Source: Afipia massiliensis | GTDB taxonomy: Bacteria > Pseudomonadota > Alphaproteobacteria > Rhizobiales > Xanthobacteraceae | DNA length: 64,000 nucleotides | Reading direction: 5' to 3' | Assembly (NCBI RefSeq): GCF_014203115.1 | Contig: NZ_JACHIJ010000001.1 | Coordinates: 186,001-250,000 of the forward strand | Shown: positions 18,789 to 27,920 of the stretch, piece by piece | How positions within the stretch are numbered: position 1 is the first letter of the stretch | How the letters are laid out: each line of letters opens with the position of its first letter | Made by a program: the position numbers and the translations under genes | The notes under the pieces: generated by a model | Databases searched by the model: none | Told to the model about the DNA's origin: nothing | Seen by the model: only the letters and a program-made list of their open reading frames with translations

Positions 18789-20108
18789 TCAGGCGGTGAA
18801 GCGGTTGATCGCCTCATCCAGGCTCATGAACTCGCGCGATCCGTCACTGCGGCGCTTGATTTCAACCTTGCCCTCGGCGAGGCCCTTCGGGCCGATCAGG
18901 ATCTGCCACGGAATGCCGATCAGGTCGGCGGTGGCGAATTTGCCGCCCGGCCGCTGGTCGGTATCGTCGTAGAGAACATCGACACCCTTGGCGTTCAACG
19001 CGGCGTAGAGCTTTTCGCAGGCGGCTCCGGTCTCGGCGCTGTCCTGCTTCAGGTTGAGAATCGCGATGCGGAAAGGCGCGACTTCCTCCGGCCATTTGAT
19101 GCCGTTTTCGTCATGGCAGGCCTCGATGATCGCGCCCACGAGGCGCGACACGCCGACGCCGTAAGACCCGCCGTGGATCGGCCTCTCCGCGCCATCGGGG
19201 CCGGACACCATGGCTTTCATGGTGTCCGAATACTTGGTGCCGAAGTAGAAGATCTGCCCGACCTCGATGCCGCGGGTCTGCACCCGCTTGTCGGCGGGGA
19301 CTTCGCTCTCATAGCGCGCATTGTCGTGAACATCCTCAGTGGCGGCATAGAGATCCGTCCACTGCTTGATGATCGGCGTCAGGTCGCCGTTGTAATCCAC
19401 GTCCGAACCCGGCACCGGCAGGTCGAGCACGTCCCTGTTGCAGAACACGCCGGATTCACCGGTCTCCGCCAGCACGATGAATTCATGGGAGAGATCGCCG
19501 CCGATGGGTCCGGTCTCGGCGCGCATCGGGATCGCCTTCAGGCCCATGCGGGCGAAGGTGCGCAGGTAAGCCACGAACATGCGGTTGTAGGACAGCCGCG
19601 CCGCCGCCTCGTCGACGTCGAAAGAGTAAGCGTCCTTCATCAGGAATTCGCGGCCGCGCATCACGCCGAAACGCGGACGCTGCTCGTCGCGGAATTTCCA
19701 TTGGATATGATAGAGGTTGAGCGGAAGGCTCCGGTAAGACTTCACGTAGGCCCGGAAGATTTCCGTGATCATTTCCTCGTTGGTCGGACCGTAAAGCAGC
19801 TCGCGCTTGTGGCGATCCTGGATGCGCAGCATCTCCGGGCCATAGGCGTCGTAACGCCCGCTCTCGCGCCACAAATCAGCAAGCTGCAACGTCGGCATCA
19901 ACAGTTCGATGGCGCCGGCGCGGTTCTGCTCCTCGCGAACGATCTGCTCGATCTTCTTCAACACCCGGAAGCCGAGCGGCAGCCACGCATAGATGCCCGC
20001 AGCTTCCTGCCGCATCATCCCGGCGCGCAGCATCAGGCGATGCGACACGATCTCCGCTTCCTTGGGCGTCTCTTTGAGAATTGGCAGAAAAAAACGCGAC
20101 AATCGCAT
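18789..20108 (-). CDS. proS: Prolyl-tRNA synthetase (short, editing-domain-less type)
   Basis: Charges tRNA-Pro. The 439-residue protein begins [30 protein letters not shown] and contains class II motif 2 ([25 protein letters not shown]) and motif 3 ([13 protein letters not shown]), then a C-terminal anticodon-binding domain ending [11 protein letters not shown]. The large YbaK-like editing insertion of the E. coli enzyme is absent, which is normal for the alphaproteobacterial short form. The start is the ATG at 20108. An upstream extension of 50 codons is open but does not resemble the family. Confidence 0.95.
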   Translation of the reverse strand: MRLSRFFLPILKETPKEAEIVSHRLMLRAGMMRQEAAGIYAWLPLGFRVLKKIEQIVREEQNRAGAIELLMPTLQLADLWRESGRYDAYGPEMLRIQDRHKRELLYGPTNEEMITEIFRAYVKSYRSLPLNLYHIQWKFRDEQRPRFGVMRGREFLMKDAYSFDVDEAAARLSYNRMFVAYLRTFARMGLKAIPMRAETGPIGGDLSHEFIVLAETGESGVFCNRDVLDLPVPGSDVDYNGDLTPIIKQWTDLYAATEDVHDNARYESEVPADKRVQTRGIEVGQIFYFGTKYSDTMKAMVSGPDGAERPIHGGSYGVGVSRLVGAIIEACHDENGIKWPEEVAPFRIAILNLKQDSAETGAACEKLYAALNAKGVDVLYDDTDQRPGGKFATADLIGIPWQILIGPKGLAEGKVEIKRRSDGSREFMSLDEAINRFTA

Positions 20109-20281
20109 GGGAACACTCAGGGTTTCGATTTGATCCGGGAATCGGCGGGGGAAGCTTGGGAACCTTTTCAGTGAAAGCGGATCAAATGGCAAAACACAAG
20201 AGAAAGCATGCCGTGCGGCGGGGCGGCATCCACCGGGTTTGCGGTTCCCGCAACCCATGGTAACAGCCTGATGGGGTCAAG

Positions 20282-20662
20282 ATGACGGCAACACGGATCA
20301 GATCGATAGGACGATGGGCGGCGTTTGTCGCGGCCTATGCGCTTGTCTTCAACGTGATGCTGACCAGCGCCCTGCTGGCCACGATTTCTCCGTCCAAGCT
20401 AAACGCCTTCCACGAACTCTGCCTCAACGGCAGTTCGGCGGTCCCTGACGCTGACGGCAACACCGATTCCGGCAAGCCGGTTGTCCGTTGCCCGATGTGC
20501 CTGTCCAGCGCCGTAGCGACGGCCGACCAGCCGCCGCAGACCCCGGCGTTGGCGATCCGTATCGCGCTGCGCGTCCTGTTCGAACCCGCAGCCCACGATC
20601 ACGTCGTTGTCCGCTTCGCGGAGAGCGATCACCAGCCCCGCGGCCCTCCCCACCTGAGCTGA
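20282..20662 (+). CDS. DUF2946-like membrane-anchored protein
   Basis: 126 residues. One N-terminal hydrophobic segment (about residues 12-36) is followed by an FHELCLNG block (H44, C47) and a CPMC motif (C70, C73), the pattern of DUF2946 proteins. These are short, often sit next to TonB-dependent receptor genes, and are suspected of handling copper or another metal. It lies 57 bases upstream of the receptor gene on the same strand and is probably co-transcribed with it. Metal identity cannot be read from the sequence. Confidence 0.7.
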   Translation: MTATRIRSIGRWAAFVAAYALVFNVMLTSALLATISPSKLNAFHELCLNGSSAVPDADGNTDSGKPVVRCPMCLSSAVATADQPPQTPALAIRIALRVLFEPAAHDHVVVRFAESDHQPRGPPHLS

Positions 20663-20719
20663 CGACCCGCGCTTTGGCGCATCCGTTCAATCGTCAATCT
20701 CACTGGTGGGACTCAACCC

Positions 20720-22819
20720 ATGTTTTCCGTTTCCATACGGGCGCGCAGCATTCTGCTGGCGTCCGCTGCGGCCGTCGCGACGATCCCGTTCGCACGCGCG
20801 CAAACCGCACCTCAATCGCTTCCGCCCGTTGTTGTTGAAGCCGAACGGCAGGATCAACCTGCAAACCCTCGTCCGGTCGCTACCTCTCCCGTACCGCTCG
20901 GCGCAAAAACCGCGCAGCAAGCCCGTCAGGAGATTCAGCAGACGCCCGGCGGCGTCGCCATCGTCTCGGCGGAAGATTACAAGAACAACTCCGTCGCGAG
21001 CACGATCAAGGACGTTCTCGGCTACGTGCCGGGGGTCTTTGTGCAGCCGAAATGGGGCGACGACAGCCGCCTGTCGATTCGCGGCTCCAGCCTGTCGCGC
21101 AATTTCCATCTGCGCGGCATCCAGCTCTACATGGACGGCATTCCGATCAACACGTCCGATGGCTATGGCGACTTCCAGGAGATCGACCCAACCGCCTACA
21201 AGTATGTCGAGGTCTACAAGGGCGCGAACGCGATGCAGTTCGGCGCGAACTCCCTCGGCGGCGCGATCAACTTCGTGACGCCGACCGGCCGCAACATCGG
21301 CATCAACAGCGCCGGCGTCGACATGGGGTCGTTCGGCTATCGCCGTTTTCAGGGCAGCGTAGGTGGCGCGAACGGTCCATGGGATGCTTTCTTCACGGCG
21401 TCGAACCAGCAGGCCGAGGGCTTCCGGGATCACAGCTACGGTCACAGCACCCGCGCCAGCGGCAACGTCGGCTATCAGTTCTCGCCGGATTTCGAGACCC
21501 GCTTCTATATCAACGCCAACGACATCCGGCAGCGTATTCCGGGGGCCGTCACCAGAACGTCCGCGCTGACCTCACCGCAGACCGCAGCAGCCGGCAACGT
21601 CATCAACGACCAGCAGCGCAATATCGATAGCGGACGGATCGCCAACAAAACGACGATCCGGTTCGACGCTACCACGGTCGAATTCGGTGCATTCGCGGTG
21701 GACCGCCACCTGATGCATCCGATCTTCCAGTGGCTGGATTATCAGTACAAGGACTACGGCGGATTCGGGAAAGTCACCGATGACCGGATCATCGGCGACT
21801 TCCGCAACCGGCTGGTCGCGGGTGTCAACGTCGTCAACGGCGAAATCGACAACAAGCAGTATCAGAATATCGGCGGCTACAAGGGCGCGCTGCTGTCGTC
21901 GTCGCTCGACAAGTCGAAGAACACCTCCGCCTACGTCGAGAATTCATTCTACTTCCTGCCGAATGTCGCCGCGATCGGCGGCACGCAGTTCCTGTATGCG
22001 ACGCGCGATCGGACGGCCCGGTTTGGAAATACGTCGAGCGGCTCGACGGAGTTCAATCTGTGGAGTCCCAAGGGCGGGTTGTTGTGGGACATCGATCTCA
22101 CCTGGCAGGCCTTCGCCAACATCTCGCGCAGCGCCGAGGTGCCGAGCTTCGGTGAAAGTTCGGCCGTGCCGGCGATTCCATTCTGGCTGATCCGGCCACA
22201 GACAGCGACGACCTATGAAATTGGTACGCGCGGCCGGCGTCCCGACCTGACATGGGAACTGACCGGCTACCGCGCCGAGATCAAGAACGAACTGCAATGC
22301 ATGTTCGGCGCGCCCGGACAGTGCAACGTGGTCAACGCTGACCGCACTGTCCATCAGGGCATCGAGGCCGGCCTCGGCGCTGCGGTGTTCAAAAACATCT
22401 TCACGCCCGACGCGGACAAGGTGTGGATCAACCTCGCCTACACCTACAACGACTTCCGTTTCGATAACGACATCAACTTCGGCAATAACCAGCTTCCCGG
22501 CGCGCCGCGTCACTTCCTGCGCGCCGAGGCGCTCTACAGGCATGCGAACGGCTTCTACATCGGGCCGAATGTCGAATGGGTCCCGCAGGCTTACTACGTG
22601 GATAACTTCAACACGGTCACCACGCAGGCCTACGCAATCTGGGGACTGAAGGCCGGCGTCGATGACGGCAAGTATTCGATGTATCTCGAAGCCCGCAACA
22701 TCGCGAACACCGCGTACATCGCAAGCACCAGCATCACGCGACTCGCAAATGCCGCATCACCGCTCTTCGAGCCTGGCACGGGGCGCGCGATTTACGCGGG
22801 AATGAAAGTCCGATGGTAG
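20720..22819 (+). CDS. TonB-dependent outer-membrane receptor
   Basis: 699 residues with a signal peptide (residues 1-28, ending FARAQ). A TonB-box/linker region rich in Pro follows, then a plug domain (GGVAIVSAEDYKNNSVASTI, SIRGSSLSRNFHLRGI, MDGIPINTSDGYGDFQEIDP, VEVYKGANAMQFGANSLGG) and a 22-strand-type barrel ending in ...GMKVRW with a terminal aromatic. The plug resembles FecA/siderophore-type receptors, but the ligand cannot be named. Pairing with a DUF2946 gene hints at a metal or metal chelate. No ExbB/ExbD/TonB genes are in the window. A strong terminator lies 300 bases downstream. Confidence 0.9.
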   Translation: MFSVSIRARSILLASAAAVATIPFARAQTAPQSLPPVVVEAERQDQPANPRPVATSPVPLGAKTAQQARQEIQQTPGGVAIVSAEDYKNNSVASTIKDVLGYVPGVFVQPKWGDDSRLSIRGSSLSRNFHLRGIQLYMDGIPINTSDGYGDFQEIDPTAYKYVEVYKGANAMQFGANSLGGAINFVTPTGRNIGINSAGVDMGSFGYRRFQGSVGGANGPWDAFFTASNQQAEGFRDHSYGHSTRASGNVGYQFSPDFETRFYINANDIRQRIPGAVTRTSALTSPQTAAAGNVINDQQRNIDSGRIANKTTIRFDATTVEFGAFAVDRHLMHPIFQWLDYQYKDYGGFGKVTDDRIIGDFRNRLVAGVNVVNGEIDNKQYQNIGGYKGALLSSSLDKSKNTSAYVENSFYFLPNVAAIGGTQFLYATRDRTARFGNTSSGSTEFNLWSPKGGLLWDIDLTWQAFANISRSAEVPSFGESSAVPAIPFWLIRPQTATTYEIGTRGRRPDLTWELTGYRAEIKNELQCMFGAPGQCNVVNADRTVHQGIEAGLGAAVFKNIFTPDADKVWINLAYTYNDFRFDNDINFGNNQLPGAPRHFLRAEALYRHANGFYIGPNVEWVPQAYYVDNFNTVTTQAYAIWGLKAGVDDGKYSMYLEARNIANTAYIASTSITRLANAASPLFEPGTGRAIYAGMKVRW

Positions 22820-22929
22820 TTGCCCACCATTTTCCGAGCGATCAACTTGGACCAAGTCAAAACGCCGTCAAAAGCCTTGTTTTCAGGCTGAACCGGGGAA
22901 TTGTGCACTGCCGCAAAAATGGACATTTA

Positions 22930-23076
22930 ATGCTGAATAACGTGACAAAGAAGAAACGTTCGGCTACAAAAACGCGTCAGCGCGATACGGCTAATCGCCG
23001 CATCGTCTGGTGGTCCAAGTCTCGGGAGGAGCCCCTGACGCGCACAAGCAGCGTCGCCCCGTCCAATCAAGGATAA
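22930..23076 (+). CDS. Possible 48-residue basic protein
   Basis: This short frame lies between the receptor gene and its terminator. It begins MLNNVTKKKRSATKTRQR and continues RRIVWWSKSREEP, strongly basic with a Trp-Trp pair. The ribosome site is poor (GGA nine bases before the ATG), and GTG codons upstream in the same frame could also start it. Its position inside a transcript that ends at 23145 makes expression plausible. The function is not recognised. Confidence 0.35.
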   Translation: MLNNVTKKKRSATKTRQRDTANRRIVWWSKSREEPLTRTSSVAPSNQG

Positions 23077-23116
23077 ATCCAACCTTTTCGGGGAAAATAG
23101 GGTCGACACAATTTTT

Positions 23117-23145
23117 AGAGCAGGGCCTTGGCCCTGCTCTTTTTT
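23117..23145 (+). terminator. Rho-independent terminator of the DUF2946/receptor transcript
   Basis: AGAGCAGGGCC and GGCCCTGCTCT form a perfect 11-base-pair stem with a minimal loop, followed by a run of six T. The U-tract is present only for plus-strand transcription. Confidence 0.9.
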
Positions 23146-23265
23146 CTTCCGCAATGTTCGAAGGCGCGCACGATCACATATCGGTGCAAGCGCCGCGCAA
23201 TGCAGATGAAATATATCGCAGGTGCAATCGATGTCCGGAGTTCGCTTCGCGGACTTCCGAACCAG

Positions 23266-23541
23266 CTAAAGCGGAATGCCCATCAGTTGGGTCAGGCGTT
23301 CGATATTGAGATAGCCCGCTCTGAAGGCCCACATTCCCGCAGCGAAGATCACGGCGGAGATCACCGTGGTCCACAGCAGCTTGCGTCCCATGCGTGCAGC
23401 ACTGGGCGCACCCGGATCGGTACCGGCAATCTCCTCGCCGTTCTCCATCTGGCTGCGCACGCCGAACGGCAGCACGGCGAACAGCACCACCCACCAGAGC
23501 ACGAAGTAGATCGCGAGCGCGGTTGAGATCGAATAGAACAT
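23266..23541 (-). CDS. DUF1467 family two-helix membrane protein
   Basis: 91 residues with hydrophobic segments near 6-27 (ALAIYFVLWWVVLFAVLPFG) and 56-74, joined by a loop containing GVRSQMENGEEIAGTDPGAP, the DUF1467 signature. Function is unknown across the family, which typically sits next to mce in alphaproteobacteria as here (14-base gap). It is the last gene of the nuo-birA-rnj-mce transcription unit. Confidence 0.85.
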   Translation of the reverse strand: MFYSISTALAIYFVLWWVVLFAVLPFGVRSQMENGEEIAGTDPGAPSAARMGRKLLWTTVISAVIFAAGMWAFRAGYLNIERLTQLMGIPL

Positions 23542-23555
23542 CTATCTAAAGCCCT

Positions 23556-23960
23556 TCAGGACTGTTCGATTTCGACGAGCGCGCCGGAGAAATCCTTGGG
23601 GTGCAGGAACAGCACCGGCTTGCCGTGTGCGCCGATCTTCGGATTGCCGTCGCCCAGCACACGAGCGCCCTCCGCAATCAGCGTATCGCGCGCGGCAATG
23701 ATCTCCGGCACCTCGTAGCAGATGTGATGGATGCCGCCGTCAGGATTACGCTCGACAAATTTCGCGATCGGCGAATCTTCGCCGAGCGGCTGGATGAATT
23801 CGATCTTGGTGTTGGGCAGCGTCGCGAACACCGTGATGACGCCGTGTTCGGGCAACGGCACCGCGCCGGAAATTTCCGCACCGAACGCCTTGCCATAGAT
23901 CTGTGCGGCCTTTTCGGCATCCTTCACCGCAATCGCCACATGATTAAGCCGGCCCAGCAT
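23556..23960 (-). CDS. mce: Methylmalonyl-CoA epimerase
   Basis: Interconverts (R)- and (S)-methylmalonyl-CoA in propionate breakdown. The 134-residue VOC-fold protein begins MLGRLNHVAIAVKDAEKAAQIY (metal-ligand His in NHVAIAV). It has IEFIQPLGEDSPIAKFVER, NPDGGIHHICYEV with the second metal His, and a C-terminal LFLHPKDFSGALVEIEQ supplying the Glu ligand. It follows rnj by 29 bases. Confidence 0.92.
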   Translation of the reverse strand: MLGRLNHVAIAVKDAEKAAQIYGKAFGAEISGAVPLPEHGVITVFATLPNTKIEFIQPLGEDSPIAKFVERNPDGGIHHICYEVPEIIAARDTLIAEGARVLGDGNPKIGAHGKPVLFLHPKDFSGALVEIEQS

Positions 23961-23989
23961 ATTTCACTCCTCAAGATATCGAGCGGAAA

Positions 23990-25660
23990 TCAAACCATCA
24001 GCACGTGAACGACGCAAAGCGTCTTCTTGCCCCACTGCTCGTTGATTTCGGAGCGCACCGCGCGCCGCACGGATTCGGCGATCGCATCGGGATCGCGGCG
24101 GCGCGCACGCGGCAGATTCTCGACCGTCGAGACGACGACATCGAAAACATCGTCCGCGATCACCTCGCCTTCCTTATTCTTTTCCGGAATACCGACCAGA
24201 TCAACCTCGGGATCGTCGGCGAGATCGCCCTTCTCGGTTACGGCGATGGCGACGAAGGCGCAGCCCGCAAACGCCAGCCGCCGACGCTCGACAACAGCAC
24301 GCGCCTTTTCGGTTTCAAGGATGTTGCCATCCTTGAAGATACGCCCGTTCGGCAGTTCCTCGATGATCGCCGGATCGCCCGGCCCCAACCGCACCAGATC
24401 GCCGTTCTTGCAGATCAGCACCTTGGGCACGCCACAGGCACGCGCGAGCTTGGCATGCTCCGACAGATGCAGCGCTTCGCCATGCGCGGGAATCAGCAGT
24501 TGCGGGCGAACCCACGAAATCATGTCGCGCAGTTCGTCGCGCCGGGGATGACCCGAGACATGGACCATGTGGGTCCGGTCCGTGATGACCTCGATGCCCT
24601 GCGTCACGAGTCCATTGATGATCGCGCCGACCGCCTTCTCGTTGCCGGGAATGGTGCGCGACGAGAAGATCACGGTGTCGCCCTGGTTCAGCGTCACCTG
24701 CGGATGATCGTCGTTGGCGATGCGCGCCAATGCCGCACGCGGCTCGCCCTGGCTGCCGGTGCACAGCGCCAGCACCTTGTCCGGCGGAAAATGTCCATAC
24801 ATATCCGCACCGCGAAACGCCTGCACGCCATCGAGATAACCGGTCTCGCGGGCGACCTGCACCACCCGCTCCATCGCGCGCCCGACCACAACGACCTCGC
24901 GGTCGGCGGCTTTCGCCGCGTCGGCCACGGCGCGCAGCCGCGCCACGTTGGACGCGAATGTCGTGACCGCAACGCGTCCGCGCGCGGCCTTCACAAGTTC
25001 GGTGATGTTCTTGGCGACTTCCTGCTCGGACGGCGAGCGGCCTTCGCGCACCGCGTTCGTCGAGTCCCCGACCAGCGCCATCACGCCTTGATCGCCGATT
25101 TCGCGCAGCCGCTTCTCGTCGGTCGGCTTGCCGATGATCGGCGTCGGATCGATCTTCCAGTCGCCGGTATGCAGCACGGTTCCGGCGGTGGTGCGGATCG
25201 CGAGTGCGTGGGATTCGGGAATCGAATGCGCGACCGGAACGAATTCCACGCTGAAGGGGCCGACATCGATGGTGCCGCCAGAAGGCACGACTGTGACCGG
25301 GATCTTCGGCGGATTGCGCTCGCTGGCGCATTTGGCTTCGAACAACGCAGCGCTGAACTGCGTCGCGTAGATCGGGCACTTCAACTGCGGCCACAGATCG
25401 ATGATGGCGCCGAAATGATCCTCGTGGGCGTGGGTGAGAACCAGCCCGACCAGATTCTTCCGCTCCTTCACCAGAAAGCGGATGTCCGGCATGATGACAT
25501 CGATGCCCGGCAGGTGCTCCTCGTTGCCGAACGACACGCCGAGGTCGATGGCGAGCCAGCTTCGCTGGTGCCGGTTGCCGAGGCCGTAGATCGACAGGTT
25601 CATGCCGATCTCGCCGACACCTCCCAGCGGTGCAAACGTCAGTTCGTCAGGTCGCGACAT
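23990..25660 (-). CDS. rnj: Ribonuclease J
   Basis: Metallo-beta-lactamase-fold 5'-exonuclease/endonuclease for rRNA maturation and mRNA decay, 556 residues. The zinc motif HAHEDH is at residues 77-82. VHVSGHPRRDEL (beta-CASP motif) and PAHGEALHLSEHA follow, with a C-terminal domain ending AVRSEINEQWGKKTLCVVHVLMV. The start is the ATG at 25660, overlapping the birA TGA by one base (TGATG), so it is translationally coupled to birA. A longer upstream frame lies inside birA and is not coding. Confidence 0.93.
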   Translation of the reverse strand: MSRPDELTFAPLGGVGEIGMNLSIYGLGNRHQRSWLAIDLGVSFGNEEHLPGIDVIMPDIRFLVKERKNLVGLVLTHAHEDHFGAIIDLWPQLKCPIYATQFSAALFEAKCASERNPPKIPVTVVPSGGTIDVGPFSVEFVPVAHSIPESHALAIRTTAGTVLHTGDWKIDPTPIIGKPTDEKRLREIGDQGVMALVGDSTNAVREGRSPSEQEVAKNITELVKAARGRVAVTTFASNVARLRAVADAAKAADREVVVVGRAMERVVQVARETGYLDGVQAFRGADMYGHFPPDKVLALCTGSQGEPRAALARIANDDHPQVTLNQGDTVIFSSRTIPGNEKAVGAIINGLVTQGIEVITDRTHMVHVSGHPRRDELRDMISWVRPQLLIPAHGEALHLSEHAKLARACGVPKVLICKNGDLVRLGPGDPAIIEELPNGRIFKDGNILETEKARAVVERRRLAFAGCAFVAIAVTEKGDLADDPEVDLVGIPEKNKEGEVIADDVFDVVVSTVENLPRARRRDPDAIAESVRRAVRSEINEQWGKKTLCVVHVLMV

Positions 25661-26469
25661 CAGGTAGCTCCAGACGATTTGGCCGATCCAAAATGAACAT
25701 CGCCGGCGGCGATGGGCGTGCGCTTGCCGTCGCGGGCCGCGACGATCAGGCAACCGGTGTCGTCGATGGTCTCGAAGATACCCTCGACAGGCGCTCCGTT
25801 CGACTGGATCGAGACGGCTTCACCCAAACCCGCCGCGCGCTCCAGCCACAGGCGGCGGATCTCGGAAAAGCCTTTGCCGTTGTCCCAGATGCCGCGGAAC
25901 TCGGCCCATGAATCCGACAAAGCCATGAACAGATCGCCTGCGCTGGCCGTGATCCCGAGCGCGGCAAGCGATGTCGCCGGATAGGGTGTCCCTTCCGGCG
26001 CAGACACCACATTGGTTCCCATCCCGACGGCGACACAGAGACCGCCACCGATGGTTTCCGCTTCAAGCAGAATACCGGACAGCTTTTCGCCGTCCGCCAG
26101 AACGTCGTTCGGCCATTTCAGAAGAAACTTGCCCTTGGCCGCCCCGCCCGATCGCATGCGATATTCCACACTGACTGCCTGCAACGCCGCTTCGAGCGCG
26201 AGACCCGCGGCGAACCCCAGCGTCGCCGCGACGGGAGGCTGAGCGTCAACCGTCTCAAGAATGGTGGCCGCGAGATTGCCGCGCGGAGATACCCATGCGC
26301 GCTGCCGGCGTCCGCGTCCAGCGGTTTGCTGGTCCGTCACCAGCCAGAGCGGACCGCGCTCGCCCGCCCGCGCCCGCTCCAGCGCTTCGGCATTGGTCGA
26401 ACCGATACTGTCGAACGCCGCGAGACGATAGTTCTGGGCTCTGGCCCGTGGACCGAGCGCGAACGCCAT
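25660..26469 (-). CDS. birA: Biotin--[acetyl-CoA-carboxylase] ligase
   Basis: Attaches biotin to carboxylase carrier proteins. The 269-residue product lacks the N-terminal repressor HTH of E. coli BirA and starts directly with the catalytic domain: FDSIGSTNAEALERA, TDQQTAGRGRRQRAW, SPRGNLAATIL, LKWPNDVLADGEKLSGILLE, VGMGTNV. The C-terminal SH3-like domain follows. The ATG at 26469 overlaps the nuoN stop by one base (TAATG). Much longer upstream frames lie over nuoN. Confidence 0.93.
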   Translation of the reverse strand: MAFALGPRARAQNYRLAAFDSIGSTNAEALERARAGERGPLWLVTDQQTAGRGRRQRAWVSPRGNLAATILETVDAQPPVAATLGFAAGLALEAALQAVSVEYRMRSGGAAKGKFLLKWPNDVLADGEKLSGILLEAETIGGGLCVAVGMGTNVVSAPEGTPYPATSLAALGITASAGDLFMALSDSWAEFRGIWDNGKGFSEIRRLWLERAAGLGEAVSIQSNGAPVEGIFETIDDTGCLIVAARDGKRTPIAAGDVHFGSAKSSGAT

Positions 26470-27896
26470 TAAAACAGCGACTTCGCTGCGACGGTGGCGG
26501 CGTTCACCAGCGGTGCGGGGTAGACGAAGAACAGCAGGTTGAAGATGCCTGCGAACGCCAGCACCACCCGAAGCTCGACGTGCATCGGCTCCATCGCTTC
26601 CTTCGGCTCGTCGAAGTACATCACCTTGATGATGGTGAGATAATAGAACGCGCCGACCACGCTGGTCACCACGCCGATCACCGCCAGCGTGAACAGTCCG
26701 GCCTTGATCGCGGCGAGGAACACATAGAACTTCGCGAAGAAGCCGGCGAGCGGCGGAATGCCCGCCAGCGAGAACAGGAACATCGCGAAGAAAAACGCCA
26801 GCATCGGATTGGTCCGCGATAATCCCGAGAAATCGCTGATCGTCTCGACCGCCTGACCGTTGCGCTTCATGGCGAGGATGATGGCGAAGGTGCCAAGCGT
26901 CATGGCGACATAGATCGCGATATAGACCAGCACGCCCTGCGCGCCCTGCTCCGTTCCGGCAGCAAGACCGACCAGTGCAAAGCCCATGTGACCGATGGAC
27001 GAATACGCCATCAGGCGCTTGATGTTCTTCTGGCCGATGGCCGCGAACGATCCCAGCGCCATCGAGGCGATGGAGACGAACACGATGATCTGCTGCCACT
27101 GCGGCACGATGCCGGGGAATGCGGTGAGCGCCACGCGCGTGAACACGGCGAGCGCCGCGACCTTCGGGGCCGACGCAAAGAACGCGGTAACAGGCGTCGG
27201 CGCGCCTTCGTAAACGTCAGGCGTCCACATGTGGAACGGAACGGCAGACACCTTGAAGCAGAGGCCTACCAGCAGGAACACCAAACCGAACAGCAGGCCG
27301 ATGTTGCCGCCCTTTGCCTCGGCTGCAATGCCCGCGAAGCTGACCGTGCCGGTGAAGCCGTAAATCAGCGACGCGCCGTAAAGCAGCATGCCCGACGACA
27401 GCGCGCCGAGAACGAAATACTTCAGGCCGGCTTCGGTGGACTTGGTGTCGTCGCGATGGCTGGCGGCGACGACGTAAAGCGCAAGGCTCATCAGCTCGAG
27501 GCCGAGATAGAGCATGATCAGATCGGCGGCGGAGATCAGCACCATCATGCCGACGGTGGAGAGCATCACCAGGATCGCGTATTCGAAGATCTTCGCCTGC
27601 TCGGCGAGATAGGCGCGCGACAGGATCAGCGTCACGCCGGAACCGAGCAGCGCCAGGATTTTCAGGAAACGCGCGTAATCATCGACGATGAAGCTGCCGC
27701 CGAAGGTCGTGAGCTTGCCGCCGGGCAGCCACAGCACCAGCGCGCCCGTGATAACGAGAAGTACAACCGCAAGTCCGGTCACCAGCGACGTCGTCTGCCC
27801 GCTGCGAAACGCGCCCAGCATCAACAGCGCCATGGCACCGGCCGCAAGCACCAGCTCCGGCAGCACGGGGAGCAGCGAATATCCTGCGAAAGTCAT
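26469..27896 (-). CDS. nuoN: NADH-quinone oxidoreductase subunit N
   Basis: Antiporter-like proton-channel subunit of the complex I membrane arm, 475 residues with about 14 hydrophobic segments. Family motifs include YLGLELMSLALYVVAAS with the conserved Glu, the AGLKYFVLGALSSGMLLYG block, FHMWTPDVYEGAPTPVTAFF and IGQKNIKRLMAYSSIGHMGF with the channel lysines. It follows nuoM by 24 bases. Confidence 0.96.
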   Translation of the reverse strand: MTFAGYSLLPVLPELVLAAGAMALLMLGAFRSGQTTSLVTGLAVVLLVITGALVLWLPGGKLTTFGGSFIVDDYARFLKILALLGSGVTLILSRAYLAEQAKIFEYAILVMLSTVGMMVLISAADLIMLYLGLELMSLALYVVAASHRDDTKSTEAGLKYFVLGALSSGMLLYGASLIYGFTGTVSFAGIAAEAKGGNIGLLFGLVFLLVGLCFKVSAVPFHMWTPDVYEGAPTPVTAFFASAPKVAALAVFTRVALTAFPGIVPQWQQIIVFVSIASMALGSFAAIGQKNIKRLMAYSSIGHMGFALVGLAAGTEQGAQGVLVYIAIYVAMTLGTFAIILAMKRNGQAVETISDFSGLSRTNPMLAFFFAMFLFSLAGIPPLAGFFAKFYVFLAAIKAGLFTLAVIGVVTSVVGAFYYLTIIKVMYFDEPKEAMEPMHVELRVVLAFAGIFNLLFFVYPAPLVNAATVAAKSLF

Positions 27897-27920
27897 AAGT
27901 CCGGTCCTGACCCGTTGTTC

